Shown: one piece after another, positions 8,777 to 19,900 of the stretch
Numbering within the stretch: the stretch's first letter is position 1
Layout of the letters: every line of letters starts with the position of its first letter
Assembly (NCBI RefSeq): GCF_000026365.1
Contig: NC_012990.1
Coordinates: forward strand, 186,001-250,000
Direction: 5' to 3'
DNA length: 64,000 nucleotides
Source: Zygosaccharomyces rouxii
Lineage: Eukaryota; Ascomycota; Saccharomycetes; Saccharomycetales; Saccharomycetaceae
Translations under genes and position numbers: made by a program
The notes under the pieces: generated by a model
Database searches by the model: none
What the model was told of the DNA's origin: nothing
The model's input: only the letters and a program-made list of their open reading frames with translations

Positions 8777-11700
8777 ATGCCCTTAAAACAGATTAATCAC
8801 GACCCCCAGTTTAAACCAGTTAAAAGTATCTATGAAAATCGTCTTAGACAGTTCATTGATACTGGCGGCTACAAGGACTTGAACCTACCTAAATTCTACG
8901 ATAAGCAAAGAATTCACCAGGATGGCGAATATGTTAAAATTTGGTACTACCAAATTCCCTGGGAAAAGGGTTTTGACCCAACTGCTCCAAGTGTGAGGCC
9001 AAGTTGGAAAAGTATTATTGATGCTGATAAGAACGGGGAGATCAAATGGAAAAATACGGCTGAGAACCAACCATTTGGTCCTTCTTGGACGACAACCTGG
9101 TTTAAGGTCAATTTGAGTATTCCTCAAGATTGGTTAGATTCTGGTGATCAGTTGACATTTGAATTTAACTGTGATAATGAAGGTATTGTTATCGATCCTG
9201 AGACTTTAGTCCCCTATACCGCATTTTCTGGTAACGAGAGAAAGGAGTATCACTTGCCTCGTAATGGTGACGGTAAATATTTCTTTTATATTGAATGTGG
9301 TAACAATGGTATGTTCGGTGTTGGTTCAGGTGGCACGAATAATGCGCCAGACCCCAATAGATATTTCCATTTGAAAACCGCCGATATCGTTTGGCCAGAC
9401 TGGGATGCAAGAGCTCTTTATTTTGATTTTTGGGAATTAAGTGATGCTGCTCGAGAATTACCGGATGATTCTTGGCAAAGGAACAGGGCAAGACAAATTG
9501 GTAATGAAGTTATGAATTTGTTTGACCCCAACGATAGATCGTCGGTGGTTAGATGTCGTGAATTCTTGAAAAAAGAGTATTACGACAAATATAATGACAG
9601 TGACAAAGTTTACGGCAAGGGGGATTCATCACTTTTGCCTAATGTTTATGCGATAGGTAATTGTCACATTGATACGGCCTGGTTATGGCCATGGGCGGAA
9701 ACACATAGGAAGATCGTTAGATCCTGGTCATCCCAAACCACTTTGATGGACAAGTATCCGGAGTATCAGTTTGTCGCCTCCCAAGCTCAACAGTTTAAGT
9801 GGTTAAAGGATGAACATCCTGAATTTTTCTACGGTAGTTTGGTTCCCAAGGTGGAGCAGGGTCAATTTTATGCTGTCGGCGGTTCCTGGGTGGAAAATGA
9901 TACCAATATTCCTCAAGGTGAATCGCTATGTAGACAATTTCTTTTGGGCCAAAGGTTTTTCATGAAGCATTTTGGTGCTAAATCAACCGTTTTCTGGTTA
10001 CCTGATACTTTTGGTTATTCTTCACAGATTCCACAAATTTGTCGTACCTCTGGTATTGAAAGATTCCTAACGCAGAAGTTAGCTTGGAATAATATTGATA
10101 ACTTCCCCCACTCTACCTTTAACTGGGTTGGTATTGATGGCTCACAAGTGTTGACACACATGCCTCCCGGTAACACATATACCTCTGACGCTAATTTTGG
10201 TGATGTCTTACGTACCGCCAAGCAAAACAAGACTCAGGAATTTTACGAACCAGGGTTGATGCTTTACGGTAAAGGTGATGGTGGTGGTGGCCCCACAAAG
10301 GAACAATTGGAGAAAATGAGACGTATCAGATCGTTGTACAACCGCAATGGTAATGTGATCCCCAAATTACAACTGGGTCTCTCAATTGATCAATTTTACG
10401 ATAACATTTTGGAAAGGACCCATCAAGGTGATGATTTACCTGCGTGGGTTGGTGAGTTGTATTTGGAATTCCATAGGGGTACTTATACCACACAGGCTAG
10501 AATGAAACAGTTGATGAGATCTTCAGAAATTAAACTACACGATTTGGAATGGATAGCTACCAAGACTTCTTTGTTATACCCTGGTAAATATAAGTATCCG
10601 GCTTCCAAGATTAATGACTTATGGGAAAACGTATTATTATGTCAATTTCATGATGTTTTACCTGGTTCTTGTATTGAACTAGTTTACAAGTATGAAGCTA
10701 GACCTATGTTGGAGAATGTTCTAAAAGAAGCCGATAAATTGTTACAAGGCGCTCAGACGGTTTTGATCGATAATGCTGTCAAGAGTAAAGATCAAGTGTC
10801 GGTTGGTACTCTTGCTTGGTGCAAGGAAGATTTGAAAGCAGATGCATCTGATTTTATCCCAGCCACTTGTACAGTGGAAGATGATTACTTTGTTCTAAAC
10901 AACGGTGAGTTGACAGTTAAGATCAGTAAGCACAGTGGTGTGATCACTAGTATTGTTAATGAAAAGACAAAGACTGAATACATTGACAACAAGCATGGTA
11001 GAAACAAGCTAGGAGCTAATCAATTTGTGTTGTTCGATGATGAACCTACATCTTTCCCCGCTTGGGATACTGAATTGTACTCTGTGAACAAGTACAAATA
11101 CTTGACCAAAGTTGAGAAGATCGAGGTGGTGTCGTCTACAGCTTCTGCTGTTACGGTGGAGGTTGTTGTGCCTGTAAGGCAGGATTGTAAATTGAAAACA
11201 CAGATTACGTTGAAGGGTAAGGAAGCAGGTGTCACCGATGAGAGTAAAGTGGATATTCACACTAAAGTGGAAAATTGGAATGCCTTCTACCAATTCTTAA
11301 AAGTGGAGTTCCCTGTCAACATCATCAATGATTTCGCCTCTTACGAGACCCAATTCGGAATTACTAAGAGGCCTACTCATTACAACACGAGTTGGGATAC
11401 AGCCAAATTTGAAGTGTGTCACCACAAGTTTGCCGATTACTCTGAATACACGAAGGGTGTTTCTATTCTCAACGACTGTAAATATGGGTTCTCTACTCAT
11501 GGTAATTTGATGAGACTCTCACTTTTGAGGTCAGCAAAGGCGCCTGATGCTAATGCTGATATGGGTAACCATGAATTCTCATATGCTATTTATCCTCATA
11601 GAGGCCCTCTATCCCACAAGACCGTGAAGTTAGGATTAGAATTCAACTATCACTACAAATTTGATTTATCTTCTGAAGCCGCTAAGGCCTTTGACCAATT

Positions 11701-12022
11701 TATCACTCTCGGCGGTGATCCTAACGTGGTTTTGTCTAACATTAAGAGAGGTGAAGATGACAAGTCTATTGATTCTCAATATGCTCTTGACCCACAAGAC
11801 AAGACAACTGTTGTCGTGAGGTTGTATGAATCCTTGGGTGGTGAATCTTTAGCAACATTGACTACTTCACTGCCTATTAAGGAAGTACACAAGATCGACA
11901 GCTTGGAAACAAAAAGTCTCGAGAAGTTGCACTTCCATACTAATAAAAATGATGCTAAATTGCAGGATATTCCAATTACTTTGAGACCATTCGAGATTGG
12001 TACTTATAAGCTGGTTCTTTGA
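8777..12022 (+). CDS. AMS1: Vacuolar alpha-mannosidase (GH38)
   Basis: Ams1 trims alpha-mannose from free oligosaccharides in the vacuole, reaching it by the Cvt/autophagy route without a signal peptide. The 1081-residue product (1083 in S. cerevisiae) has an N-terminal beta domain and then the GH38 catalytic domain. The zinc motif NCHIDTAWLWPWAE places ligands at His297 and Asp299, and FWLPDTFGYSSQIPQI places the nucleophile at Asp410. The middle three-helix region (RMKQLMRSSEIKLHDLEWIA) and the C-terminal beta domains follow. No N-terminal signal sequence is visible, consistent with selective autophagic import. The upstream CACGTG/STRE cluster suggests nutrient or stress control. It precedes CDC43, as YGL156W precedes YGL155W. 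Confidence 0.96.
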   Translation: MPLKQINHDPQFKPVKSIYENRLRQFIDTGGYKDLNLPKFYDKQRIHQDGEYVKIWYYQIPWEKGFDPTAPSVRPSWKSIIDADKNGEIKWKNTAENQPFGPSWTTTWFKVNLSIPQDWLDSGDQLTFEFNCDNEGIVIDPETLVPYTAFSGNERKEYHLPRNGDGKYFFYIECGNNGMFGVGSGGTNNAPDPNRYFHLKTADIVWPDWDARALYFDFWELSDAARELPDDSWQRNRARQIGNEVMNLFDPNDRSSVVRCREFLKKEYYDKYNDSDKVYGKGDSSLLPNVYAIGNCHIDTAWLWPWAETHRKIVRSWSSQTTLMDKYPEYQFVASQAQQFKWLKDEHPEFFYGSLVPKVEQGQFYAVGGSWVENDTNIPQGESLCRQFLLGQRFFMKHFGAKSTVFWLPDTFGYSSQIPQICRTSGIERFLTQKLAWNNIDNFPHSTFNWVGIDGSQVLTHMPPGNTYTSDANFGDVLRTAKQNKTQEFYEPGLMLYGKGDGGGGPTKEQLEKMRRIRSLYNRNGNVIPKLQLGLSIDQFYDNILERTHQGDDLPAWVGELYLEFHRGTYTTQARMKQLMRSSEIKLHDLEWIATKTSLLYPGKYKYPASKINDLWENVLLCQFHDVLPGSCIELVYKYEARPMLENVLKEADKLLQGAQTVLIDNAVKSKDQVSVGTLAWCKEDLKADASDFIPATCTVEDDYFVLNNGELTVKISKHSGVITSIVNEKTKTEYIDNKHGRNKLGANQFVLFDDEPTSFPAWDTELYSVNKYKYLTKVEKIEVVSSTASAVTVEVVVPVRQDCKLKTQITLKGKEAGVTDESKVDIHTKVENWNAFYQFLKVEFPVNIINDFASYETQFGITKRPTHYNTSWDTAKFEVCHHKFADYSEYTKGVSILNDCKYGFSTHGNLMRLSLLRSAKAPDANADMGNHEFSYAIYPHRGPLSHKTVKLGLEFNYHYKFDLSSEAAKAFDQFITLGGDPNVVLSNIKRGEDDKSIDSQYALDPQDKTTVVVRLYESLGGESLATLTTSLPIKEVHKIDSLETKSLEKLHFHTNKNDAKLQDIPITLRPFEIGTYKLVL

Positions 12023-12371
12023 ATGTTTAAGAAGTAAGAAGTCGGGTATGATTAAGGAAACAAGGGCAAGGTTAACGAAATTTAAAAGTTGGAAGACAAT
12101 ATAAAAAGAAGAAAATGGATCGAATATATATTTTTATATTGCCCTTATGGTATAGATTTATTAAGTAGCTAGCTGGTCTAAGTTGGTTTATGTTTGCTAT
12201 TAGTGTCATCTTATTTAAATATTCGTGAGCCCGGAGCTGTGATCACATGAAAGTGTTGAAGATAGTTATGCTCGTGTTCAATGTTTAGAGTTGGCTAAAC
12301 TTTAAAGTCAACAGAGAACCAGAACACAATGTCAAGGGAATAGATAATCAGATATTGGTGAGTTGCTGGAC
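12023..12371. other. AMS1-CDC43 intergenic region, no gene seen
   Basis: This 349-bp AT-rich stretch serves as AMS1 terminator region and CDC43 promoter. I see no ORF, RNA fold or strong TATA element in it. Confidence 0.45.
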
Positions 12372-13457
12372 ATGTCCACTAGCCTTGAGTCTACTAAACA
12401 TGTCAAGTTTCTGAAAAGACATTTGCTCATGTTGCCGTCTTCTCAGCAGTCGCACGATGTGAATAGAATAGCCATTATCTTTTATTCCATTGTGGGATTG
12501 TCAGCGTTAGGTGTAGATTGTTCTCGAGAGTATGCATCTAGTATCCCTTATATATATCAACACTACGTCAAATTGCAAATTCCCGGCTACGAAGAGGTAT
12601 TTTCAGGGTTTGTCGGTAGCTTGGCTACAAATGTGTCAAATACATCCTGTATAAGTTTGCCCAATACTTTATTCGCCCTTCTTACCTTAAGGATAATGAA
12701 ATGCGATGAGTTCTTTCAAAAAACTGTGGATAGAGAAAGCTTAGGGAATTTTATTCGAAAATGTCAGTACCCAGATGGATCCTTCGCATCTGTCCTTGAT
12801 ATGAATAAACCTACGCCATCACCTGTGGATTCGACTGATTTAAGGTTTTGTTACATTGCCGCGGCTATATTGAGGCTGCTTGGGTGTGAGACTAAAGAGG
12901 ACTTTGAAGAATTTATAGATGTCGATAGAGTAATTGACTACATGATGACCAAAAAATGTGATTTTGGAGGTTTTGGTGATTATGGGGAGACTCATGCTGG
13001 TTATACATCGTGTGCATTGTGTGCATTTCAACTATTGCATGGTCTCGATAAATTAGATTCCGAATTTAAAGAAAGAACCGTAGATTGGTTGCTACATCGT
13101 CAAGTTTCTAACAGCGGTACTGTGCTTTTACAAGAGGGTAAAAATCCTTATTACGATCCTGAAGAAAATGGCGGATTCCAAGGTAGAGAAAATAAATTTG
13201 CAGATACCTGCTATGCATTTTGGTGTTTGAATTCACTCAAGATTTTAGATGAAAATGAATTTAATAATGTTTGTCGAGCTGGTTTGGCTCAAGATTATCT
13301 CTTAACAAAGACACAAAATAATTTAATTGGAGGATTTAGTAAAAATGATGAAGATGATCCAGATTTATATCACACTTGCCTGGGGATAGCTGTATTACAA
13401 TTAATGAATGGGACCTTTGACGGAATATTTTGTATCCCCAAACAATTTGCTCCGTAA
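12372..13457 (+). CDS. CDC43: Geranylgeranyltransferase type I beta subunit
   Basis: Cdc43 with Ram2 attaches geranylgeranyl to CaaL proteins such as Cdc42 and Rho1, needed for polarity. The 361-residue product (376 in S. cerevisiae) is a run of prenyltransferase alpha-alpha repeats, including CDFGGFGDYGETHAGYTSCA. The zinc ligands are Asp278 and Cys280 in KFADTCYAFW and His334 in LYHTCLGIAVLQL. The frame is open three codons upstream from a TTG, but ATG at 12372 (MSTSLESTKHVKFL) is the first real start. It is convergent with HEM25. Confidence 0.94.
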   Translation: MSTSLESTKHVKFLKRHLLMLPSSQQSHDVNRIAIIFYSIVGLSALGVDCSREYASSIPYIYQHYVKLQIPGYEEVFSGFVGSLATNVSNTSCISLPNTLFALLTLRIMKCDEFFQKTVDRESLGNFIRKCQYPDGSFASVLDMNKPTPSPVDSTDLRFCYIAAAILRLLGCETKEDFEEFIDVDRVIDYMMTKKCDFGGFGDYGETHAGYTSCALCAFQLLHGLDKLDSEFKERTVDWLLHRQVSNSGTVLLQEGKNPYYDPEENGGFQGRENKFADTCYAFWCLNSLKILDENEFNNVCRAGLAQDYLLTKTQNNLIGGFSKNDEDDPDLYHTCLGIAVLQLMNGTFDGIFCIPKQFAP

Positions 13458-13619
13458 TTATTAAATGATTAAGTCAGGTTCGCTCTTCTGATTTTTGTTT
13501 TTGTCTTCTTTCTTCTATTTTATTTTGTTCCTCGATCATATTTACATGGATTCTTTTTTTTTTCTGATGCCTATTACTCAAAATCTCATGCTACAAGGCT
13601 AGTTCATAAGTCGTAGTCG

Positions 13620-14513
13620 TTACATAAATCTTTTTATCAGTTCCTCATAAATACCCCATGCAATCCCAGCACTCAATGCCTTTCTAGTTAGTCTCATGCT
13701 TAATCCACTAAATAATTTTATAGGACTTTCTTGCCTAACGATTATGGTTAAAGTCGTAAAAAAACTAGTGAATTTTTTGGGTTCTAATTGCATCCTAGTC
13801 TTTATGGTGTCGAATGGTGCTGTTATGGAAGTAGCTAAACTTGCTGAGAAAATTGCACTTAATGCATTAACTGTCGCTGAAGTTGTTGATGTAAATTTGC
13901 CATTATGTTCGTGAGCTATCACTTCACGCGGTAGTATTAGAGGCACTATTAATTTTGCTTTCTCATAGAGTAAAACGTATAGGCCAGAATAAGGTACATC
14001 TCTTAAACTTGTTGGGCCAAATCCACGGAAAAACCCCTTGATACCATAAGTTCTATAGACATCTCTTGTAGCTTCGCTTATGCTTGAATAGTTGTACAAT
14101 GTCGATTCATATCTCACTTTTAAAACGGTAAATGGCATCGTAAGGTAACCGACAATACCTCTAGCCAGTGCCCCAGCAATTAGGTTCTCGTAGGTGGTCA
14201 ATTGAGGCAAATTGCTACTGCTGGGGCCTGCAGCAGACGATCCTCTGTCTTTGGCCAACGCAGTTCTCATCAGATTCAAACATGAAAGGTAAAGTGCACT
14301 TCCGGTGGAAGTTCTCACTGCTGAGGTTATGGTACCTCTCCAGAGATTCAATGGGTTGTCAATCTGTTTTAACACTGTAAAAAGGGTAGCATTCTTGTTT
14401 TGTTGAATTCTAGTCTTTAAAAGGTCTAAGGGCTGAAGTGTAACAGCCGATGAAAGACCTCCAAAAAAACCACCTAACAAATGAGCAGATGTAGTAGCTG
14501 ATTTCTCAGACAT
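13620..14513 (-). CDS. HEM25: Mitochondrial glycine carrier (SLC25A38 type)
   Basis: Hem25 imports glycine into mitochondria for 5-aminolevulinate synthesis, the first step of heme production. The 297-residue product has the three-fold mitochondrial carrier repeat, with signatures QPLDLLKTRIQQ near 27, MPFTVLKVRYES near 126 and APFDTIKTRMQ near 232, each P-x-[D/T]-x-x-[K]. Sequence in the first repeat (HLLGGFFGGLSSAVTLQPLD) is typical of this carrier. Start ATG at 14513. The S. cerevisiae gene is YDL119C, next to YFH1; here PBI2, AMS1 and CDC43 lie between them, as expected of a pre-duplication order. Confidence 0.93.
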   Translation of the reverse strand: MSEKSATTSAHLLGGFFGGLSSAVTLQPLDLLKTRIQQNKNATLFTVLKQIDNPLNLWRGTITSAVRTSTGSALYLSCLNLMRTALAKDRGSSAAGPSSSNLPQLTTYENLIAGALARGIVGYLTMPFTVLKVRYESTLYNYSSISEATRDVYRTYGIKGFFRGFGPTSLRDVPYSGLYVLLYEKAKLIVPLILPREVIAHEHNGKFTSTTSATVNALSAIFSASLATSITAPFDTIKTRMQLEPKKFTSFFTTLTIIVRQESPIKLFSGLSMRLTRKALSAGIAWGIYEELIKRFM

Positions 14514-14773
14514 ATAACTGTTTATAAAATCCTTCTATGTGGGTAATTGCTTTAGGGATTCTTGCTCAACTCGATAAAGTTATTCGTCATATCATATCAA
14601 ACCTGACTTTTTTACTTTCGAAGCACCGAACTCTTTTTCATCACCAAATCTGATAAGGATAGATGAAGAGAAAAATTGTTTACAATGGACGATAGAAAAG
14701 CTTATAGTTAGAATTGACAATTTTCTTGTAAACTACGAGTGCTGTTTCATGGGTCTATTAAGTTTCAGCGCCA

Positions 14774-15583
14774 TCAACGAGTTTTTCGGAGTTGCTTTAG
14801 CACATCTTGTAATGTCAAATGGTGTAAATGAGGATTTTGATCCAGGTCATAACTGGATTCATGACAAACTGTTACCACTTCATTAGGCGTTATCCAATGA
14901 GAATAAAACCATATTTCCTTCCCGCCGATTCTCCTCCTTAGGGTATTGTCACTATCAAATAAGTTAAGTTTCCCAAAATCTATATTGCACAATTCACTGT
15001 TGAGCCCCAGACCTGTATACTTGGTATAGCACTCTTTTAGAGACCAAATATAGGCGAACATGGGGGCTCTCTTGGTAGGATTACACTGAATCAAGCTCTC
15101 GAATTCTTGTGATGAGAATATTTCTTTGAAGTTGTTTAAGTCTTGGTCTCCAGAGTAATCAGCCGTGGATGCCAGGTCTATGCCTACTTCGCAGTGCTTA
15201 CCTTTGACAATATACTGAGCCACATAACGTTCTCCATTGGACATGCTAAACGCTAACCCGTCTATATCTTTGAGTTGAGGTTTCCCATAGGTCCCATTTT
15301 TATACTTTAATTGAGTGTGAGGTAATCCAGTAGCCATTGAAATACCTGAAATTTGTAGGAGTCGATTGCAGAGCGCTTTGCATCTATCTGGATATGATTT
15401 TTTTCTTAGAATTCGAGCCTGCTGTTCTAAGCTCAAAAACCTCATTGACTCTTCAAATACAAATGCATCTTGTAAACCTTCATGGCAGGAATCTAGTAGA
15501 AGTATACTATGCCAATTTCCAGCACGATCTAAGTTTCGGATTGACTCCTGCATGTCTCCATAACTCATAATCTGGTTTTTCAT
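14774..15583 (-). CDS. LYS5: Phosphopantetheinyl transferase activating alpha-aminoadipate reductase
   Basis: Lys5 transfers phosphopantetheine from CoA to Lys2, switching on the aminoadipate reductase of lysine synthesis. The 269-residue product (272 in S. cerevisiae) has the two family motifs: VGIDLAS at 133-139, with metal-binding Asp136, and WSLKECYTKYTGLGL at 180-194, with Glu183 and Lys187-region residues. The ARILRKKSYPDRCKALCNRL segment near 57-76 is also typical. Start ATG at 15583; another in-frame ATG five codons later (MSYGDMQESI) is a possible alternative. Only 115 bp separate it from divergent PEX14, so the two share a promoter region. The neighbour pair matches YGL154C/YGL153W. 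Confidence 0.92.
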   Translation of the reverse strand: MKNQIMSYGDMQESIRNLDRAGNWHSILLLDSCHEGLQDAFVFEESMRFLSLEQQARILRKKSYPDRCKALCNRLLQISGISMATGLPHTQLKYKNGTYGKPQLKDIDGLAFSMSNGERYVAQYIVKGKHCEVGIDLASTADYSGDQDLNNFKEIFSSQEFESLIQCNPTKRAPMFAYIWSLKECYTKYTGLGLNSELCNIDFGKLNLFDSDNTLRRRIGGKEIWFYSHWITPNEVVTVCHESSYDLDQNPHLHHLTLQDVLKQLRKTR

Positions 15584-15698
15584 CAATAGCTAAAATGGGA
15601 AAGATGATTTCGGATATCAGTAGTCAAAGTTTTAACGACTTTGTAAATAGAAAGGTCGATATATAAAGGAAGGCAGCCCGGTTTATCTCGAATTCGTC

Positions 15699-16760
15699 AT
15701 GAGTACTGGGGTTCAAGATGATAGGAAACCTTTATTTGATTCAGCAGTATCCTTTCTGAGCGACCCCAGCGTTAAGGATGCACCTTTGACTAAAAAGATT
15801 GAATTTCTGCAGTCTAAAGGACTGACTCAACAGGAAGTAGAATTGGCCCTCAAAAAGTCACAACAAGATCATGAAATGCTCTCGCAGAATGTTAATAATA
15901 GTAGTACTGCTACTGTCGCAAGAGAACCAGATAGAGGTTCTCTAATGTATGAGGCGGTTCCACCACCATTGCCACGCCGTGATTGGAAGGATTACTTTAT
16001 TATGGCAACAGCCACAGCAGGTTTGTTCTACGGCGTCTATGAAGTAACAAAGAGGTATGTAATCCCCAATATTCTACCAGAAGCACAATCTAAATTGGAA
16101 CAGGACAAGAAAGAAATACAAGATCAATTCGAAAGGGTCGATAAGCTGCTAGTAACGTTGGAAAATGAACAATCAGAATTTAAAAAGCAAGAGGAACAAA
16201 AATTAGTGGAATTGGACAAGACTGTAGTAGATCTGCAAACCTGTTTGGAACAGACTTCATATACAAGAGATAAGATCGAAGATGAATTCAAAATAATGAA
16301 ATTGGAAATGGCTAATTTACAGAGTAAATTGGACACATTTGTGATGGCTAAAAGAGGTGATCAACAGTTGGAAAACATTAGTTCAGAACTTGAATCTCTC
16401 AAGAATTTGATCAAGACGCGTGAGATGCATCCTGGGAATTCCACCAGCAGTACTAATGACGCTGTTAACCACAAATCTCCGTTGAACAAAAATCCTGTAC
16501 CGGGTGTAGAGGCAATTCCCTCCGCAACAGAGATCCTAAGCAAAATGAATTTTGGAAATAATAATAATAATAATAAGGACCAAGAACAAGCATCTGTACC
16601 AGCGTGGAAAAAGGCAAGAGAAGAATCTTTGAACCATTCAAATTCAAATCCAAATTCGAATTCAATCCCGGAATGGCAGAAGAGTGCGATGAACAACACT
16701 ACAAACCCTGAGTTGCATGACTCTACTAGCAACAACAGTGAATCAACGGCCCAAGAATAA
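15699..16760 (+). CDS. PEX14: Peroxisomal membrane docking protein Pex14
   Basis: Pex14 is the core docking and pore component that receives cargo-loaded Pex5 at the peroxisomal membrane. The 353-residue product (341 in yeast) has the Pex5-binding N-terminal domain at about 9-55 (KPLFDSAVSFLSDPSVKDAP, LTKKIEFLQSKGLT), a PPPLPRRDW SH3-ligand motif at 88-96 that binds Pex13, a hydrophobic segment at 98-114, and a long coiled coil at about 132-225. The tail is Asn/Ser rich and disordered, with FGNNNNNNKD. The SH3-binding proline motif and following WKDYFIMATATAGL match the yeast protein closely. PEX5, its partner, lies about 36 kb downstream. Confidence 0.94.
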   Translation: MSTGVQDDRKPLFDSAVSFLSDPSVKDAPLTKKIEFLQSKGLTQQEVELALKKSQQDHEMLSQNVNNSSTATVAREPDRGSLMYEAVPPPLPRRDWKDYFIMATATAGLFYGVYEVTKRYVIPNILPEAQSKLEQDKKEIQDQFERVDKLLVTLENEQSEFKKQEEQKLVELDKTVVDLQTCLEQTSYTRDKIEDEFKIMKLEMANLQSKLDTFVMAKRGDQQLENISSELESLKNLIKTREMHPGNSTSSTNDAVNHKSPLNKNPVPGVEAIPSATEILSKMNFGNNNNNNKDQEQASVPAWKKAREESLNHSNSNPNSNSIPEWQKSAMNNTTNPELHDSTSNNSESTAQE

Positions 16761-16976
16761 TTAGCTGGATGCTAGTAAATATTTAAAATATAATATTTTA
16801 TATACTATAGGTTTATAGTCATCACTATGTACGAGCTGGTCTCTGGGGACTATGGAAGCTTGTAATAACAATGGTATTGAGATGAACCGTTAAAATTATG
16901 ATAATAAGTCAAGTTTCAAGACCACCAGTAGCAAATTGAGCTCTGTTTGGCATTTATAGAGTAATTTTGTGGGGCC

Positions 16977-19900
16977 ATGGAGAATGAGAATTTCTACAAG
17001 CTGGCATTGAGATGTGCAGATCGTCAGATTGCCTCTGGAGATTTCCTTAATTTCTACAAAGAGTTCTATAATGAGAAATTCTCTGCTAAAATGGAAAATG
17101 AAGATACGCCTAACGAATCCAAGGTACTAGAAGTATCTAATTTGCTGGCATCCGAATGCATAAGACTTCTTTCCTTCGAGAAATCATTAATTTTAGCCAA
17201 TTATGTGGTGGAAATGGTATTTGTAAATTACAATTCAGATCTGGTACATGCATTTCTACCGCAGTTGTATTATATTACTAATAGTAACATGCTAATCCAT
17301 TTCTTTGCTCAATCAAGTGCATTTTTTTCCAAATTATCCGATAAATTAGTTATGGATCAACTGAACAAAGATCTTTCCACTTACGTGATTCCCAGCATCT
17401 TGAATGTGGATGTAACTACTATTGGTAATGATTTGGTGGTGGCCATCTGTAAATTTCTATTATTGATGATGAATTTTATTAATGGCAATGTTGTTCTATC
17501 ATCAGATAGGTCGAGAGATAATTTGAATGCACTCTTAAATCGATTATCGAAAGTGAATAAATTGTTACACAAGAAGGTTCAACAACAAGCAGACGCTAAA
17601 TTGATATTCAAAAATGCAAAAAATAATGTTTTTCCTCTAGAGTCAGCCGTTCAAGAGTTTGTCAGTTCACCTTCTATCACATCACCGCAGTTTGAGCCAA
17701 GTCCAATCAGTAATGCCAAGGCACAGGCATCCGGTGGAGCCACTGTATCAGGAGCTAAATATCAAGATATTAAATTGGTGCGTTATTACAAAAACATTTG
17801 GCTCAATAATAAAATTATCAATTGGGGACCCATCGATTCAGATTTCTTATCACGTTACGCTTCCATAGCAACTTCTGCATTCCAAGGTGTTACTTATTCT
17901 CCTCAATCTACTGATTCCATTTTACAAGATTTGATAGAAACCTCGTTTACTTGTTTCGCCCAATTCGTTAATAACAAACAGTATCATCAGCTAAATTCCA
18001 ATTTTAATCTTTTGGAAAGACAATGGATGGTTTTCATCTGTAAACATCTGCCTCTTTTAATCTTGGAAAATGGTTCTGGTAATTCCCACACAGTACCACA
18101 AGCATTGGAAAGTATCGATGATAAAGTGGTGAAAGCAATTAGAACCTATTATTCTGAAAAAGATGATATGAAAGGACGTAATGAGGATTTATTTGATGAC
18201 TACCCCTCTAACAATTTGGATATAAGACATGAATTCATTAAAAATTTAGTGTCCCTTGGTTTACAATCGCCTACTTTACTCAATGATTATTTGAGAGAGG
18301 ATCAAATGATAGATACTAGAACCCTTCTGACTACTGACGATCTTATTGTAACAAATTCACAAGGTGTACAAGAGTTGGTTAAAGACTTTAAACATTTCCT
18401 TACGAATTCATTAGATTCTTTAGAACCTGAAGTACTCATTAATGATTCCAATGATAATGCCGATGGATTACAACAAATATTCCACAATTTTGAAAATATA
18501 CCGCCCACGAAGCAGAGGGAAATTTCTAATATTCTCATTGATATTTTGCAACATGCGTTGGAAAATTTAGAATTCGATCGAATAGCCAAAATTTGCAGCG
18601 TATTATCCTTCAATTTTTCCCATTCATTGACCACTATACTCTCATTTTCATCACCAACAAAAATATGTGAAATGTTGATAAAATTTGTAGATGTATCATG
18701 GGATAAATTCGTAGAACCACGCTGTAAGGAGCTAGTGGAATCTGAATATGATACGATGAACTTTTTTCTGTCATTTAGCTGTTCTATACTACTTTTGATC
18801 GTCATTTGGCAGACATATGATTTTTCACTGGTAGACGTTGTATTACAATCATCTGAATCGAATACCGAAAATTCGTTTGTCATTTCTTACATTTCTAAAT
18901 TACCGGAAATTCCAGATGTATTCCTTTTGGACCCAAAGAATTCTCTAGATCAAGAAATGAGGACTAAATCACACCAAGTGGTACAAAATTGGTTAAGAGA
19001 TTTGTTTGTAAATGGTTCCATTTCTGACGACTTGCTTCAAAGTGTCGACCTGAAACAACTAGCAGTGCTAGTTCCATTTATCTTTAAACAGGTATTACTC
19101 ACCTTAGAGGTCGGAGCCATTGAAGATGTGTCTAATTTAGTGGGTGGGTTGGAATATTTTCTTCAACCCTTCATGTTGATTGGTTTGGTAAAGATTGTTT
19201 ATTGGTTAGAACAATACCTGTACTCTTTGAAAAGCGAAAACTTAGATGAAGGCCTTTTAGAGAAGTTACTTACTTTATTGAATTCCATTTTTAATCCACA
19301 AGCATTGAATGAAGATTCAAAATTATTTCATTCATCTCTTCTCCGTTTGAATGCTGTTAGGCTCCTAAGAGTGCTTCGTCAATTCCGTTCACAATCGCAA
19401 TCTAATTACGGTATTTATTCAACCGAATCAAGTGGTCACCCAAAATTGGAGCTTTTGATAGAAAGATTACTATCAGCGCTCAATGTATCACCAACATACA
19501 ATCTTGATCCACGAGTGATAACAACCGAAAACATTTATTCACAAAAGCAAGTTGGCTATGGAAGGTTCTTAATTCTCAATGAAAACCCTATTAACAAAAT
19601 AATGACAAACCAAATCAATTCTTTTTGGAATCTTCATAGTAGCACCTATTACAATTTGGACTATTTGAAGGAAGTTATTAATCTTGTTTCACCTAGAGTC
19701 TTTCTGCAAGATGTTCTTGCAACGCTTGAATATAAGTTGGACACATATGGGGTAGCGGGAACTCGCAATAAAATTGCCGCTGTGGAATCCGAGCATGTGA
19801 TGGATTATCTCTTTTACTTTTTGGTGCTGTACGATGTTAGATCCCAAGTAGACGCAGTCAGTCTATTGCAAGTGATGGATGGTAATTCTGAATCACCAAT

